Of a DNA stretch of 64,000 nucleotides, positions 9,189-24,100 are shown piece by piece. Within the stretch, counting starts at the first letter, position 1. The number at the start of each line of letters is the position of its first letter. Origin of the DNA: Bicyclus anynana (taxonomy: Eukaryota > Arthropoda > Insecta > Lepidoptera > Nymphalidae); the NCBI RefSeq assembly GCF_947172395.1, contig NC_069109.1, positions 970,001 through 1,034,000 of the forward strand, given 5' to 3'. A program made the position numbers and the translations under genes. The notes beneath the pieces were generated by a model. The model saw only the letters and a program-made list of their open reading frames with translations. It had not been told where the DNA came from and ran no database searches.

Positions 9189-12100
9189 GTTAGTAGGCAA
9201 TGACCTTTATTACTAGCAATAAGGATTTCTTAGCACAATAGCACTTTTTATAATTAATAGGACAATTGATTGATAGATTGCTTTTCAGTGTAGCTGTCTA
9301 GTAATTTGTTTCCTTTTATGAATGGGACATTCATGATTTTTATGGTCTACCTACTGATCAGTTTGAAGGTGGTGCTGAGCTGAATATCACAAACATAGGT
9401 TTTCAGACAGTGTTCTTTCAGAAACGGCTTAAATTAACACATTGAAAAAACACAGACTCAAATTGAGTCAGGACTATTGGCCTAACCCCTCTCATTCGAA
9501 GAGGAGACTCTAGCTCAGCAGTGAGCCGAATATGGGTAGATAATGATGATGTACGATGCGGATATGTGGACACCAATCTTTAGTGTTAAATCATGTCTTA
9601 AGACTTGCTAACATTATAATATACACTTTAGGTTTTGTAGTATTAAAAAATCTCAGAATACAAATAAAATATATTTAACAAAAAAATTTAACCGACTTAA
9701 AAATCACAAAAATAAATAAAAAAAGCGAAAAATAACATCGCATGTGCTACCTTCTGATCACTTTGATAGCGGTGCCAAGCCAGTGACGTATTATTTAAAG
9801 CCGTTTCTGAAAGAACCACGGGAAAGAACTGTCTTTATATCCTAAAAGTTAGTTAGCTAGTTATTGCATCACTGTGTTGGTACCGCCTTCAAAGTTATCA
9901 GAAAGTAACACATGTGATGTTATTTTTCTTGCTTGTTAGTTTATTTTTGTGATTTTGAAGTCAGTTAAATTTTTTTGTTAAATATATTTCATTTTTCCGA
10001 TTTTAGTGTGTGTATTTTTTTTCATGAAAATCGATTCAGTCATTTTGTGTTAAAATTAAAATAACGAAATTGCCCGTATTGTGGCGGTGAACGAAACGAA
10101 TTTCGTTTATTCATTTGAACACAAAATTACTAAACCGATTTTCATGAAAATTAAATGGGACCAATCTCTTTCAAACAAAAAAAATAATTTTTAAAATTGG
10201 TTAAGAAATGACGAAGTTATGCGGCAACAAACATAAAAAAAGAAACATACGCATCGTATCGAGAACCTCCTCCTATTTTTGAAGTCAGTTAAAAAATCTA
10301 CAAATTACCTTTTAAATAAGATTTTCAAATTAACTAATTATATTAATTTAAAAGTTAAATTAAACTTGAACATTTAATTATTTGCACGTCTACACGATTA
10401 ACCGTTTTAAACTAAACTCAGTAACACGTGATTTTCTATTATATTTTAAACGTTTATTGTTACTTTTTAGCAAGTATAATTCAGTTAGGGTTCCGGTGGT
10501 CTTGTAGTTACGCCTGTCTGTCTGTTCGCGACTATTAATAAATAATAATCTATATTAATCTATACTAATATTATAAAGCTGAAGAGTTTGTTTGAACGCG
10601 CTAATCTCAGGAACTACTGGTCCGATTTGAAAAATTCTTTCAGTGTTAGATAGCCCATTTATCGAGGAAGGTTATAGGCTATATTATCCCCGTATTCCTA
10701 CGGGAACGGGAACCACGTCGGTGAAACCGCGCGGATTAGCCAGTATTTTTACAAACTAAGTAACCCAACTGTAATGAAAATGAGATCTCTATGAAAAATT
10801 ATCAATTATTATTATCTTTGGCATGCAAAATCAACTAGAACAAATGTATAAATTTAATTTTAGTTTTATGTCACTAAAGACATAATAACCTAATAAATAG
10901 CACAATAAAAAATATTTTATTTTTCATTAGCGCATGTAACGCAAAAGTCAATTTTATGTTCGCCATAATGACTGAGACCCGAGTTTACCGACTTTCATGT
11001 AAGCGGCGTTTACAGACGGCCTAGTTTGATACTGTGACTATCGCGTAAACGTAAACGCGAATTTCTAAGAAATCGAAACAGGCCTCCTTTGACGGCCTCC
11101 GTGGCGCAGTGGTATGCGCGGTGGATTTACAAAACGGAGGTCCTGGGTTCGATGTCCGGCTGGGCAGATTGAGATTTTCTTAATTTGTCCAGGTCTGGCT
11201 GGTGGGAGGCTTCGGCCGTGGCTAGTTACCACCCTACCGGCAAAGATTTAGCGTTTCGGTACGATGCCGTGTAGAAACCGAAAGGGGTGTGGATTTTCAT
11301 CCTCCTCCTAACAAGTTAGCCCGCTTCCATCTTAGACTGCATCATCACTTACCATTAGGTGAGATTGTAGTCAAGGGCTAACTTGTAAAGAATAAAAAAA
11401 AACCGCTCCATCTAGTGGCACTACTGCACAACTGTTTCAACTCCATACAAATTCGCGTTTACGTTGACGCGATAGTCAAAACATAAAATGTATGAATACA
11501 TAGTAGTATGAAAACATTGAAAACTCCCACTAGGCACACAGAACCGGCACGTCAAATATTGAACGTAATTTGAACAAGGAGCGTTTTTTTCCTGTTCACT
11601 AGACGCTTTTTGTCTCTGGTTTGTAAACCGAGAACGGCGAAGGAACGATCTATGACCGATTTATTTATTATCTACTAGCAGACGCCCGCGACTTCGTCCG
11701 CCCTTAGACCTCTTTAATCCGGCCCTTACAGTAGTATCGCTGTAAAAATGGAGTAACTTCTCCCGTTTTCCCAATATTTCCCTTCACTGCTCTGCTCCTA
11801 TTGATCGTAGCGTGATGAAAAGTATACTATAACCTGCCCAGGAGTATGAAGAATAATTGTACCAAGTTTCGTTAAAATCAGTCGAGTAGTTTTTGTTTCT
11901 ACAACGAACATACAGACAAAAATGTTACTGATTGCATTTTTGGCATCAGTATCGATCACTAATCACCCCTGATAGTTATTTTGGAAATATATTTCATGTA
12001 CAGAATTGACCTCTCTACAGATTTATTTTATGTGTAGATTGAGAACAGCATTGCCAATTTGCGAGGAATCCTATCCTTCCTACTAATATTATTTTCTGTC

Positions 12101-15100
12101 TGAGTAGGTGCCGATAGCTCCCTGTGGAACCACTACGGCGTCACCGGGGGGGTCTAATATTATGAACGCGATAGTTTGTATGGATGTTTGGATGTTTGTT
12201 ACTCTATAACGCCGCTACTACTGAAGCGATTTAACTGAAATTTGAAATGGATTTTACTCTGGATTGACACATAGACTACTTTTTATCCCGAAAAAATCCA
12301 TGGTTTCCCGAGATTTGCGAAAACTGATGGATTTGATGATATGACTGTTTGTTACTCTTTCACGCCTCGACTACTGAACCGAGTTAGCTGAAATTTGGTA
12401 TTGAGATATATAATAGCCTGGATTAACACATATGCTACTTTTATCCTGTAAAAATCCATGGTTCCCGAGGGATTTGTAAAAAACTAAAATCCACGCGGAC
12501 GAAGTCGCGGGCGCCTGCTAGTATATAATAAACAAAGTATAAGTACGGAACACTACAATGCGCGTGCTGTGACGGATAGGATAAATGTAATACAATTCAT
12601 CATTGAGGTTTATTGTAATTAAAAAATTTAATTGCAATTACATTTGGAATCTCAAGGTTTAACTTAAGGTTTTCCCCGATACGCAATAACTATGGGTATA
12701 TAAATATAACACAAAGTATCATAATATATATCATCACTAGCTGACGCCGCGCGGTTTCACCCGCGTGGTTCTCGTTCCCGTAGGAATACGGGGATAATAT
12801 ATAGCCTATAACCTTCCTCGATAAATGGGCTATCTAACACTGAAAGAATTTTTCAAATCGGACCAGTAGTTCCTGAGATTAGCGCGTTCAATCAAACAAA
12901 CAAACAAACAAACTCTTCAGATTTATAATAATAGTATATTAGTATATATATCATTATGAATAATTATTTTGTTCCTGGACCAAAGACTATAAAATAACCA
13001 GCCAAGTGCGAGTGGGACTCGCGCAAGAAGGGTTCCGTGACATTTGCATTGGTGCCTAAAGTTGTGCAGGTAGACTCCCAGGGGTCTATGAAAGACTCGG
13101 CGGGGGTCTGACGTGAAATAAAATGGGGGTTCACGATTCGTAGGCAGGGGTCCACGAATATATATCTGGTATCATACCGGAATCTCTTATGGAGATACAT
13201 GTTTCCTTTTTTTTATTCTTTACAAGTTAGCCCTTGACTACAATCTCACCTGATGGTAAGTGATGATGTATTCTAAGATGGAAGCGGGCTAAATTGTTAG
13301 GAGGAGGATGAAAATCCACACTCCTTTCGGTTTCTACACGACATCGTACCGGAACGCTAAATCGCTTGGCGGTACGTCTTTGTCGGTAGGGTGGTAACTA
13401 GCCACGGCCGAAGCCTCCCACCAGCCAGACCTGGACCAATTAAGAAAATCTCAATCTGCCCAGCCGGGGATCGAACCCAGGACCTCCGTGTTGTAAATCC
13501 ACCGCGCATACCACTGCGCCACGGAGGCCGTGTCCACTGCTTTTCGTTTTACATATATGTGACACTGATGTTGGTAATAAATATACATATATAAAAAAAT
13601 CCGATAATTGAGAACCTCCTCCTTTTTTGAAGTCGGTTAAAAATTGTTTCTATAACGAACATACAGACAGACAGACAAAAAATAAATAAATAAAAATATA
13701 AAAATAGTTTATTTGAGTAACATTAATCAGTAACAAATAATAAAAGGCTCGAGTCTTCTTTTAAGAGTTGCTCTTCCATCGTCGTTATCTACCCATATTC
13801 GGCTCACTGCTGAGCTCGAGTCTCCTCTCAGAATGAGAGGGGTTAGGCCAATAGTCCACCACGCTGGTGCAATGCGGATTGGCAGACTTTACACACACAG
13901 AGAATTTAGAAATTCTCTAGTATGCAGGTTTCCTCGTGTTTTTCTTTCACCGTTTGAGACACGTGATATTTAATTTTTTTTAATATTTATGATATTTGTG
14001 ATATTTGCTTTGCCATAACAAGCAGTAATAAAATTTTTTTAAATTAATCATAGTGGGTAAAAATTAAACTAATATATATAATAAGAACATGTGTGTGTGT
14101 GTCTGTGTGTTTGTTTGTGTGTGTGTTTGTGTTTGTTTGTGTGTGTGTTTGTGTTTGTTTGTGTGTGTGTTTGTGTTAGGTATCTGATTGCATTTTTGGC
14201 ATCGGTATCGATCACTAATCACCCCCTGATAGTTATTTTGGAAATATATTTTATTGAGAATATAAATTAGAATATATTTTATTTTATTGAAATATATTTT
14301 ATTGAGAATATAGGAAATATATTTTATTGAGAATATAGGAAATATATTTTATTGAGAATATAAATATAAATTAGAATGGGGATGATGACTAGGTTTGAAT
14401 ATATTGATTTTTATGATACATTCGGGTAAATAAGGTCAATGTTAACAAATTTATACATAAAAAGCAAAGATTGTCTGGATATTTGCAAAATAAATGAGAT
14501 TATAAAATTTCATGAACTATTATAAATCTTTTATCGTAATTAGATGAAAATTCATACAGTTTTAGCTTCCTTACATTTAATGTGACATTTTTTAATATGT
14601 GAACTATAAACATAAACGCACAAATAACAAAGATATTAGTAATTTTGTTTGAACGCCCATACAAATCTAACGATCATTACCTACGACGTCATTAATTCGT
14701 ACCATTATGGGCGTTTTTCAGGGATCCGCGTCAGCGCCGCAAATCTGACCCTTTAAATCCCTGTAGCTCCGAAAGTAATGATCGCAGATACCCTGTTACT
14801 TTTACAAAATTGCTTTACTATTAGGATACTCTTAATTTATATACAATTTAAAAAACTGTCATCAACCCTATTGGACATCTCTACAGATTTATTATAAGTA
14901 TATATATATATATATATAGATTAGTATATAGTGACGTATTCGTATAAAATCTTAGACATAATATATTTTATGTGATACTAGCCGACGCCCGCGACTTCGT
15001 CCGCGTGAAACTTGGTGTAAACTTTCAACTATCCTTATCCTTCCCCTACCCTATCCCTACCATACCCTATCCCTACCCTACCCCACCCCTACCCTAAAGA

Positions 15101-18100
15101 TTCAAGATTTTTGTAGATATTTATAAGATCTACAATTAATTAGAACATTTTATGGTTCTATCTTTAATAGTTTAGACAGCGTACGCAAAATAAGTAACTT
15201 TTCTGGTTGATTTTTTACATCTTGTGTCCGAAAACCCCAAATATCTTACGGAACCCTATTTTTTTCTAAAATAAAATTTAGCCTATGTTACTTGTGGATA
15301 GTGTAGCTTTCGATTGGTGAAAGAATTTTTAAAATCGGTCCAGTAGTTTTTGAGCCTATTCATTACAATCAAACAAACATACAAACAAATTTTTCCTCTT
15401 TATAATATTAGTATAGATAGTACAAAACCGTATTTACCTATGGTATGACAGAGTTTCAGCCAATAAGATAAGTCTCGCTGCTGCAGGCGGTATGGTTTGG
15501 TTGAGAAACGTTTACCGAAAGAGGTATGTGTCGCCCCCTCAGGCGTACATTACCGCAAGTCGTATATTTGTAATAATTTACATAACATTTACTAAATTAA
15601 ATCAAATTCAAAGGGTAACGCGAATTTTTTTGCGCCTCAGTTTCGCACCAGTGAGCGGGTAAGTTGAAAACACCACACTTTATACATTTTGAGAATTATA
15701 TTAATGACTAGCGGACGCCCGCGACTTCGTCTGCGTGAAACTCGATGTAAACTTCCAACTACTTCTACCCTACCCCTACCCTACGATGAAATTTTTCCTG
15801 AATTTTCTTTGCTATAAACCTCACGGAGCCCGAGACCTTTCCAACGAATGCAAAATCGTGGAAATCGGTTCGTGCTTTCTGGAGTTATAGCGTCAGGAAG
15901 GAAAACCTGACTTATTTTTATATAGTAGAAAGAAGATATAGAATATATTTACATTTATCTATAGCAGGGTTTCTCAAAGTGAGTAAACGCAAAGTACGCA
16001 AACCCTAGGGGTTCGCCATTTGACGGCAGGGGGTTTGTTACAAGATTTATTTATTTGTTTTATAACCAACAGCTATTACAATATCATATGATAATAATTT
16101 ACATTGGAATAAATAAATATATATATTTTATTCTTTACAAGTTAGCCCTTGACTACAATATCACCTGATGGTAAGTGATGATGCAGTCTAAGATGGAAGC
16201 GTACTAACTTGTTAGGAGGAGGATGAAAATCCACACCCCTTTCGGTTTCTACACGACATCGTACCGGAAAGTTAAATCCAGCCACGGCTAAAGTCTCCCA
16301 CCAGCCAGACCATTTAAGAATACCTTAACCGGAAATGGAATCCAGGACCTCTGACTTGTAAATCCATTGCGCATCAAAATATACATGCATCTTCCAAGTT
16401 AGCCCGCTTTCATCTTAGATTGCGTCATCGCTTACCATCAGGTGAGATCTCAGACCAATTATTGTAATAAAATAGGAATAAAATAACACAAGCTGAAATG
16501 ATTAAACTGTATTTCAAATAACTTATTACTCATTCTTAAACAAATCGTTACTTTGGTAGATGGATAATACATTAATTAAATTTACTTCACGCCACTTAAT
16601 CACATGTCCGCCTCTTTTACATAGAGTATATACCACAATACCAAACCAACCTCAGAATAAAACCATAATCATTAATAAACAGTACAGATTAAAACATTTA
16701 TCTGGAAGAAGGAGTTTTTATATGTTGTCTTATGTATTTATAATTATTTAAATAATTAAAAATCTAACAATTGTATAGGACCTGCCTCGCTAGACGTTAC
16801 TTTTCTGTCAAAGTATATGATCAACGATCTAATGCGATTATAAAAACTGTATCTATAGAATCGATGTTAGATAGTTCTAATCGTGTTCGTCGGTTAAAGA
16901 GCTCCGTAAAAATACCTTTTTGTGTTATTGAATTGTGTAAAAAACGGACAAAAACTTCTAGTTTAGTATAAGATTTAACCAAATCTAAGCTCGTTTTCCT
17001 CAGAAAATGACAGACAATTTTATTCGTGATTATAAGTGCGATACAAGTCCTTCTATAATTGGTCTGAGGGTGAGATAGTCAAGGATTGACTTCATGTTGA
17101 GAAAAAAAAATCTTACTTTGAATTCGTTTCTGTTCCAGTCCCAACTGCCTCCACCAGTTCTTGGTCAGATCTGGTCTCTCGCTGACACCAATGCTGACGG
17201 GAAACTTGACCTTAAGGAGTTTTCTATTGCATGCAAGGTAAGTCCATCATCATACTATCAGCGGATGCTTCCACAGGACCTTATCATCATGGACGGTCTT
17301 GCATGAGAGCCATGATAGCCCAGTGGATATGACCTCTGCCTCCATTCCGGAGGGTGTGGGCTCGAATCCGGTCCGGAGCATGCAACTCCAACGTTTCAGT
17401 TGTGTGCATTTTAAGAAATTAAATATCACGTGCCTCAAACGGTGAAGGAAAACATCGTGAGGAAACCTGCATACCAGAGAATTTTCTTAATTCTTTGCGT
17501 GTGTGAAGTCTGATAAAGCCTTCGCATTGGGCCAGCGTGGTGGACTATTGGCTTAGCAACTCTCATTCTGAGAGGAGACTCGAGCTCAGCATTGATATTA
17601 ATAGCAATGATGTGGGTTGATAATGATGATGATGGTCATACATGGACTCCATCCATCCATCCATCCATCTTTTTGTCGGCTCTTCATGATACCAATTGGC
17701 TGCTTTGGATGCTGTGGATCTCTGAGCCAGGAGACTCTTTGACACAGACTCAACACTACTGGTGAAACTTCAAAGTTTTGAACATCGGCGGAAACGGGAT
17801 CTCAGCGGCGTCACCGGGGGGTTTAGACGAGCGCTGAAGCATCGCCTGATGGGGCCCGAAGGCAGAAGCAGAGTAGATGGACGGAAAGACTCTAAGGGCG
17901 TCTCTTCTGAGACTTGGACCTCGGCTTAGAGGGCCATTCGGGAAGGGTGTTTTGGCCTGAGTGTATCAGTCCGGGCGCCCCCGAGATTGTGAGTTAAAAA
18001 AAGCTCACGTCTGGGTGACGTCAGATATCGGGGACCTCGTCTTCGCCGGCGAAGACGCTGTGTAGCTTGTGTTAGTGTTGCCTGGGAAGCATTGTCGTTC

Positions 18101-21100
18101 GTTATGTCATCGTCAAGATCGCAAAGGACGTTTTTTGGGCGTCTGGATCTACAATCAGCGTTGGAATTGGGGTGTAGTTGCAAGCCTCAACCACTAGTTA
18201 GTTGGGGTGGGTGGCGGCTCTCTCAAAATAAGTTTTCGAGAGCTGTTTCATATATTGGGCTATTATGGGGAGATCTAGGTCTCCGTTGGTCGTTATTGCG
18301 CTCAAACCACGGAGCATCTGTGGCATGACGCATGAATCGGTTCTAAATGACCTGAAGGGGTTTTAAAGTCGCCTTTGGGAGGTGGGCAAACACACACAAA
18401 CACTACCGTTGGTCATTATTGGACGGATGCAGGTCTTGTAGAGAGTGACCTTGGAGCGGAGGGATAATTTGCTTTTGGAATCACAAAAGCAGCTCTTTTT
18501 CTGGCTTTCTGTATGTGAGTCGCGAAGCTCATGCGGGTATCAAAGGTCACACCTAGGTATTTGGCAATGCGTTGCCAGGGGATGGGTGCTCCGAGTAAGA
18601 TGACCCCTTTTAAACTGAAACTGAATGTCGCGCAAGTTTCCTTGAGAAGAGCACTGATATTAGGGAATTTCCACCGATGTTTAAAGTTTTAAAGGTTGAC
18701 ATTGTTTTATAGGATACATTTAGGAAAGTCTGTTTAAGCTATTCGACGTTCCATTTTCGCCTTTTTGCCATCGCACCGCAAGACATCGGGTGGGTTTTCA
18801 TTCAAAATTCATAAAATTTAATTTATTTTTACTATGGATTTTCAACTTTGTTTCAACATTAGCAATTATTCAACTAAATTCTCCTTTTTTTTCAGATAAT
18901 AAACCTCAAACTACATGGTATAGAAATACCAAAGACCTTGCCTCCGTCTCTACTTGCATCATTAAGTCCAGGTAAATATATATAATCTTTATATCCAGAC
19001 GAGTTTCCCATAGATATACGTCGCTAAAAATAGCCTATATTGCTCGCTGATAACGTACCTTTCCATTGGTGAAAGAATTTTCAAAATCGGTTATGTAGTT
19101 TTTTTAATTAAATTGTAAACACAGATTAAAGAATAAAAGGCAGATAGAGCGCAGTGTGTCATACGACGGTGTCGTAGCCGTTCCAAATACAAAATTTAAA
19201 AACGAATACATTCTCGAGTCAGTACGACACGAAGCGTCGCATCAGTAACTTTCAATTATCATCTCCTTACCCTTATCCCACTTAAGTGGGGTTGGAAAAA
19301 TATGTCAATCTTTTCCATTCGTCTCTATTACTCGTCAACTCATCATCCACTCCTTTTACACACATGTCCTCTTTCACACAATCCAACCATCTCTTCTTTG
19401 GCCTTCCTCTCCTCTTATGACCTTCCACTTGCACATTCAACATTTTTCTAGTAATATGACTTTCCTCCCTACGCATTACATGTCCATACCAAGCTAACCT
19501 TCTACTCCTCAATTTTTCTGTCACTGGCGCCACCTTCAGACTTCCTCTTATATACTCATTCCTTATTTTATCTATTCTTGTCACACCACACATCCATCTC
19601 AGCATCAGTAACTTTCAATATTATTCAAGAAAAATGGCGTCTTATGTTTCTGAACAAAGAATATTTGCCATATCTTTTTAAATATGGCCAATATTTCCCT
19701 TCCCCACCAACTAGTCGACAGTGCTAGGAGTGGGTACGACAATAGACCAACGGGGCGGGGATCGAACCACCACCGCTCGGTGATGAGTCCGACCGCTCTT
19801 ACTGTTGAGCTATTGAGGTACTGAATATTTTAAAAACTGTTCACAAAAACTAAACAAATAAGATGGAGTATTTTTATATTCGTAATTATTGATTGTTATA
19901 TTAATTTACGTAATTGTTATTAGTGTTAAATTTTGAAAAACAAATGATGAAAAAAGTTTGTATATGCGGATGTCAAGGAGACGCGTGACATTTGTTTTTT
20001 TTTTTATGGGTTTCACCGGTCTCAACGCTGCTTGTATAGACTCATTCTGTATCATTCTTTATTCTGTGATTATAACACACAAATAAATATCAAATCTCTT
20101 CTTTATCTATACTACTAATATATAATAACTGAAGAGTTTGTTTGTTTGATTGAACGTGCTAATCTCAGGAACTACTGGTCCGATTTGAAAAATTCTTTCA
20201 GTGTTAGATAGCCCATTTATCGAGGAAGACTATAGGCTATATATTATCCCCGTACTCCTACGGGAACGAGAACCACGGGGGTAAAACTACGCGACGTCAG
20301 CTAGTATAAATATAAAATGTATGTTTGTTTTTCACAGGTGTCAAACAACAGTTCCCACCACCGAAACCACCTATACCACCCATGCCAAACATGAACCAAC
20401 CCCTCATATCCAATCTACCCCAAGTTACCCCCCAAATACCCCCGCAACCCACCCAAAATCTTTTGGGAGATTTTAACACACCCTCTATACCAGCAAAACC
20501 TCCAGTACCTGATTTGATATCAGGAGTGAAACCCCCTATACCAGCGCAACCAATGATGCCAACCAACCAGTTGATCAACCAACCGATAACATCTCAACCG
20601 TTGATAAACCAAATCAACCAACCACTATCCAATATAAATCAACCATTGACTTTAATGCAACCGATGAATACAACACAAAATCTAATAAACACAACACAAA
20701 ATCAACCTTTGACGTCAACTTTAATCAACTCGTCCCCACCGCAGTTGATCAACACTCAACCGAATCAATTCAATTCTCAAACGAATTTGATCAACTCTCC
20801 CCCCCATCAGATCAACTCGTCTCAACCGTTGGTAGGTATTAATCAACCACTAGTAGGATCTCCACTAGTGCCTAGTTCCCCTCCTCAAATGCCTTCAATA
20901 CCTACTGGTACCACTATAGCCTCAGTCGTCAGTCCTCCTAAACCTGGAGTGACCAGTATAGCAGGTTCGATGCCCGGTCAACCAGTGACATCAACTCCCA
21001 TCACGGCTGTCAAAAGTGACTCGTTTTCAAAACCAGGTAATAACTTTTTTTTTATTAACTACAATCTCACCTTGTAAAGGGACAAATAAGGGATGAAGAC

Positions 21101-24100
21101 AGTTTTTTTAATTGTATATAAATTAAGAGTATGCTAATAGTAAAGCAATTTTGTAAAAGTAACAGGGTATCTGCGATCATTACTTTCGGAGCTACAGGGA
21201 TTTAAAGGGTCATATTTGGCACGAATTAATGACGTCATTGATCATAATGTTCGTTACATTTGTATGGGTGTTCAAACAAAATACTATTATCTTTCTTATT
21301 TGTGCGTTTATGTTTATAGTTCATCTATTGAAAAATGTCACGGTTAATGTAAGTAAGATAAAAATGTATAAATTTTCGTCTAATTAAAATTTTTAATAGA
21401 TTTTTATAATCTTTATTTATTTTGAAAATATCCAGACAATCTTTGCTTTTTACGTATAAATTAGTTAACATTGACCTTATTTACCCGAAAGTCTAATAAA
21501 AATCAATATATTCATCATCCCTATTACACAGTTTTGTATAATATAACTTAGTAGGTATATATACCAAAACAGAAGTCTATGTCAGGTTCTTTCTATGACA
21601 AATTTTATAAATGTATGTCTGTTTGTCCGCGCCTAACTCAAAGACTATAAAGTCAGATACGAAAAACCTTTTTATTTGATAAGATAAGTTATACTTGCAA
21701 GTTTCATAAAAATCGGTTCAGTAATTTCCTAGAGATATCTATACTAATATTATAAAGCTGAAGAGTTTGTTTGTTTGTTTATTTATTTGTTTGTTTGTTT
21801 GATTGAACGCGCTAATCTCAGGTACTACTGGTCCGATTTGAAAAATTATTTCAGTGTTAGATAGCCCATTAATCGAGGAAGGCTATAGGCTATATATTAT
21901 CCCGGTATTCCTACGGGAACGGGAACCACGCGGGTGAAACCGCGCGGTGTCAGCTAGTAGTTAAATATGTTTGAAGTCAATTTATTTTTATTTAATTTTT
22001 ACTGTTTTATTATAGGCTCACTGGTCACAAGTCCTACAGAGATGCCTATGGGGGTGGTCAGTCCACCCCCTGCCGTAGAGTGGGGGATCCCACAGCCGCA
22101 AAAACTCAAGTAAGTACCGTAGAAGTGAAAAAGACTAGTATGACGTCATTACAATCTCCTATGTATTACTGTAACCCTAGTACAATTCTGACAAATTGTA
22201 CTAGGGATACAGAAATACAGAGTACTATGTCTCGTTGATCTATTGGTACTACGAGTGTGGGCAACTCAGACATCTTTCATACTATATATCTATGTATTTA
22301 TGTCGCCCTGGTACATTTACTTGGTATAGTGGTTAGCTTTGTTAGTAATAAATTATAGCTGTTATTAAATATACCTTTATATAAATATAGCAATTGGCAG
22401 CTTTATAAATTCCATATTGGGAAAGTTTTAGTCTTAATTTATTTTAAAAGAAATGTATTATCTTCTAATAGAACACACAATAAAGTATATTAGGAAATCT
22501 TCAATAGAGACTCTGGCCCAGATATGGCACATTCTTCTGACACATTTTAGGAAATCTTCAATAGAGACTCCCAGATATATCACGATATTGTGACACATTG
22601 TGTGACATTTTTGACCCTTGATTCCTTTTTCTCGTGTCATGTAATTTGCTCAGTTCTATTCAAGCTTTTTGCAAACAATTGACCATAGGTACACACAACT
22701 GCCCAACGCGACGGACCGTGCCAAAATCGGCTCAGTGTCCCCGAACAAAGGCTTGCTCCATCATGCTGCAGTCACGTCTCCCGGAGTAGGCCCTGGCTCA
22801 TATGTAGCCACTGACTCGCCCATTATTTAAATATAACATTTGGCAGCTCCACAAAATTCATATTAGGACATCTTTTGATCAACATATTTTGGCCCATATA
22901 TGGCACATTCTTCTGACACATTGTGTGACATTTTTAACCCTTGATTCCCTCTTCTCATGACCCAGTTCTGTTCAAGCTTATTGCAAACAATTGCCTATAG
23001 GTACACTCAACTGTTCAACGCGACGGACCGTGCCGAAAGTGTCCGGAGCTTAGGCTCGCTCCATCATGTTGCAGTCGCGTCTCCCGCAGCAGACCCTGGC
23101 CCAGATATGGCCATTCACTCGATCATTATTTTAATTAAAGCACTTGGCAGCTCTATAAATGCCATATTACGAAATGTTTTGTTCAATAGAGATTCTAGCC
23201 CAGATATGGCACATTCTTCTGACACATTGTGTGTCATTTTTGACCCTTGATTTCCTTGTATCATGTCATTTGCCCAGTTCTATTCAAACTTTTTGCAAAC
23301 AATTCACTATAGGTACACTCAACTGTTCAACGCGACGGACCGTGCCAAAACCGGCTCGGTGTCAGGTGCCCAGGCTCGCTCCATCATGCTGCAGTCGCGT
23401 CTCCCGCAGCAGACCCTGGCCCAAATATGGGCATTAGCTGACCTGGACTCTGATGGGAAACTTGGTGAGTGATGTCAACCCCATTATATCTAATTACCTT
23501 ATATGGGTTTTATTTTGAATGAAACTGCTATTCTGCATGCATAAACTAAAGTGTTTTTCAGATAGCATGGGAACGGTGACAGTCGCCTGTAAGATGTTCA
23601 TAATACGTACTGTTAACGTGAATCGTTTCAAGAGTGAAACGAGCTGTCACCCGCACCATCCCACTCTGGAAACAACTAGCCCTTCCAAGCCTAATGCATT
23701 CCGCCTTTTGGACAATTTAGGGTCTGAAACCTTGTATCTTGAACCTTCGATAGGATACTATTTAAACTGAGTTTTAGTATTTTTAAGAGCGCTGTGATAT
23801 CCCAGTAGATATGACCTCCGCCTTTGATTTGGAGGGTGGAGGTTGCGGGGCATGCACCTCCAACTTTTCAGTTGTGTGCATTTTAAGAAATTAAATATCA
23901 CTGTGTCTCAAACGGTGAAGGAAAACATCGTGAGGAAACCTGCATACCTGAGAATTTTCTCAGGATTTGAAGGATGCCAATCCGCATTGTGCCAGTGTGG
24001 TGGACTATCAGCCTAACCCCTCTCATTCTAAGAGGAGACTCGTGCTCAACAGTGAGCTGTATATGGGATGCTACGTGATATTGAAGATGATGACAGTTGT

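Noticed and set aside
11094..11170. tRNA gene
   Set aside because: It is the tRNA-like head of the family E SINE, present in many copies with the same 3' body.
12964..13200. 78-residue minus-strand frame
   Set aside because: It overlaps a sequence that looks like a dispersed repeat (GTGCGAGTGGGACTCGCGCA) and has no recognisable domain or splice context.
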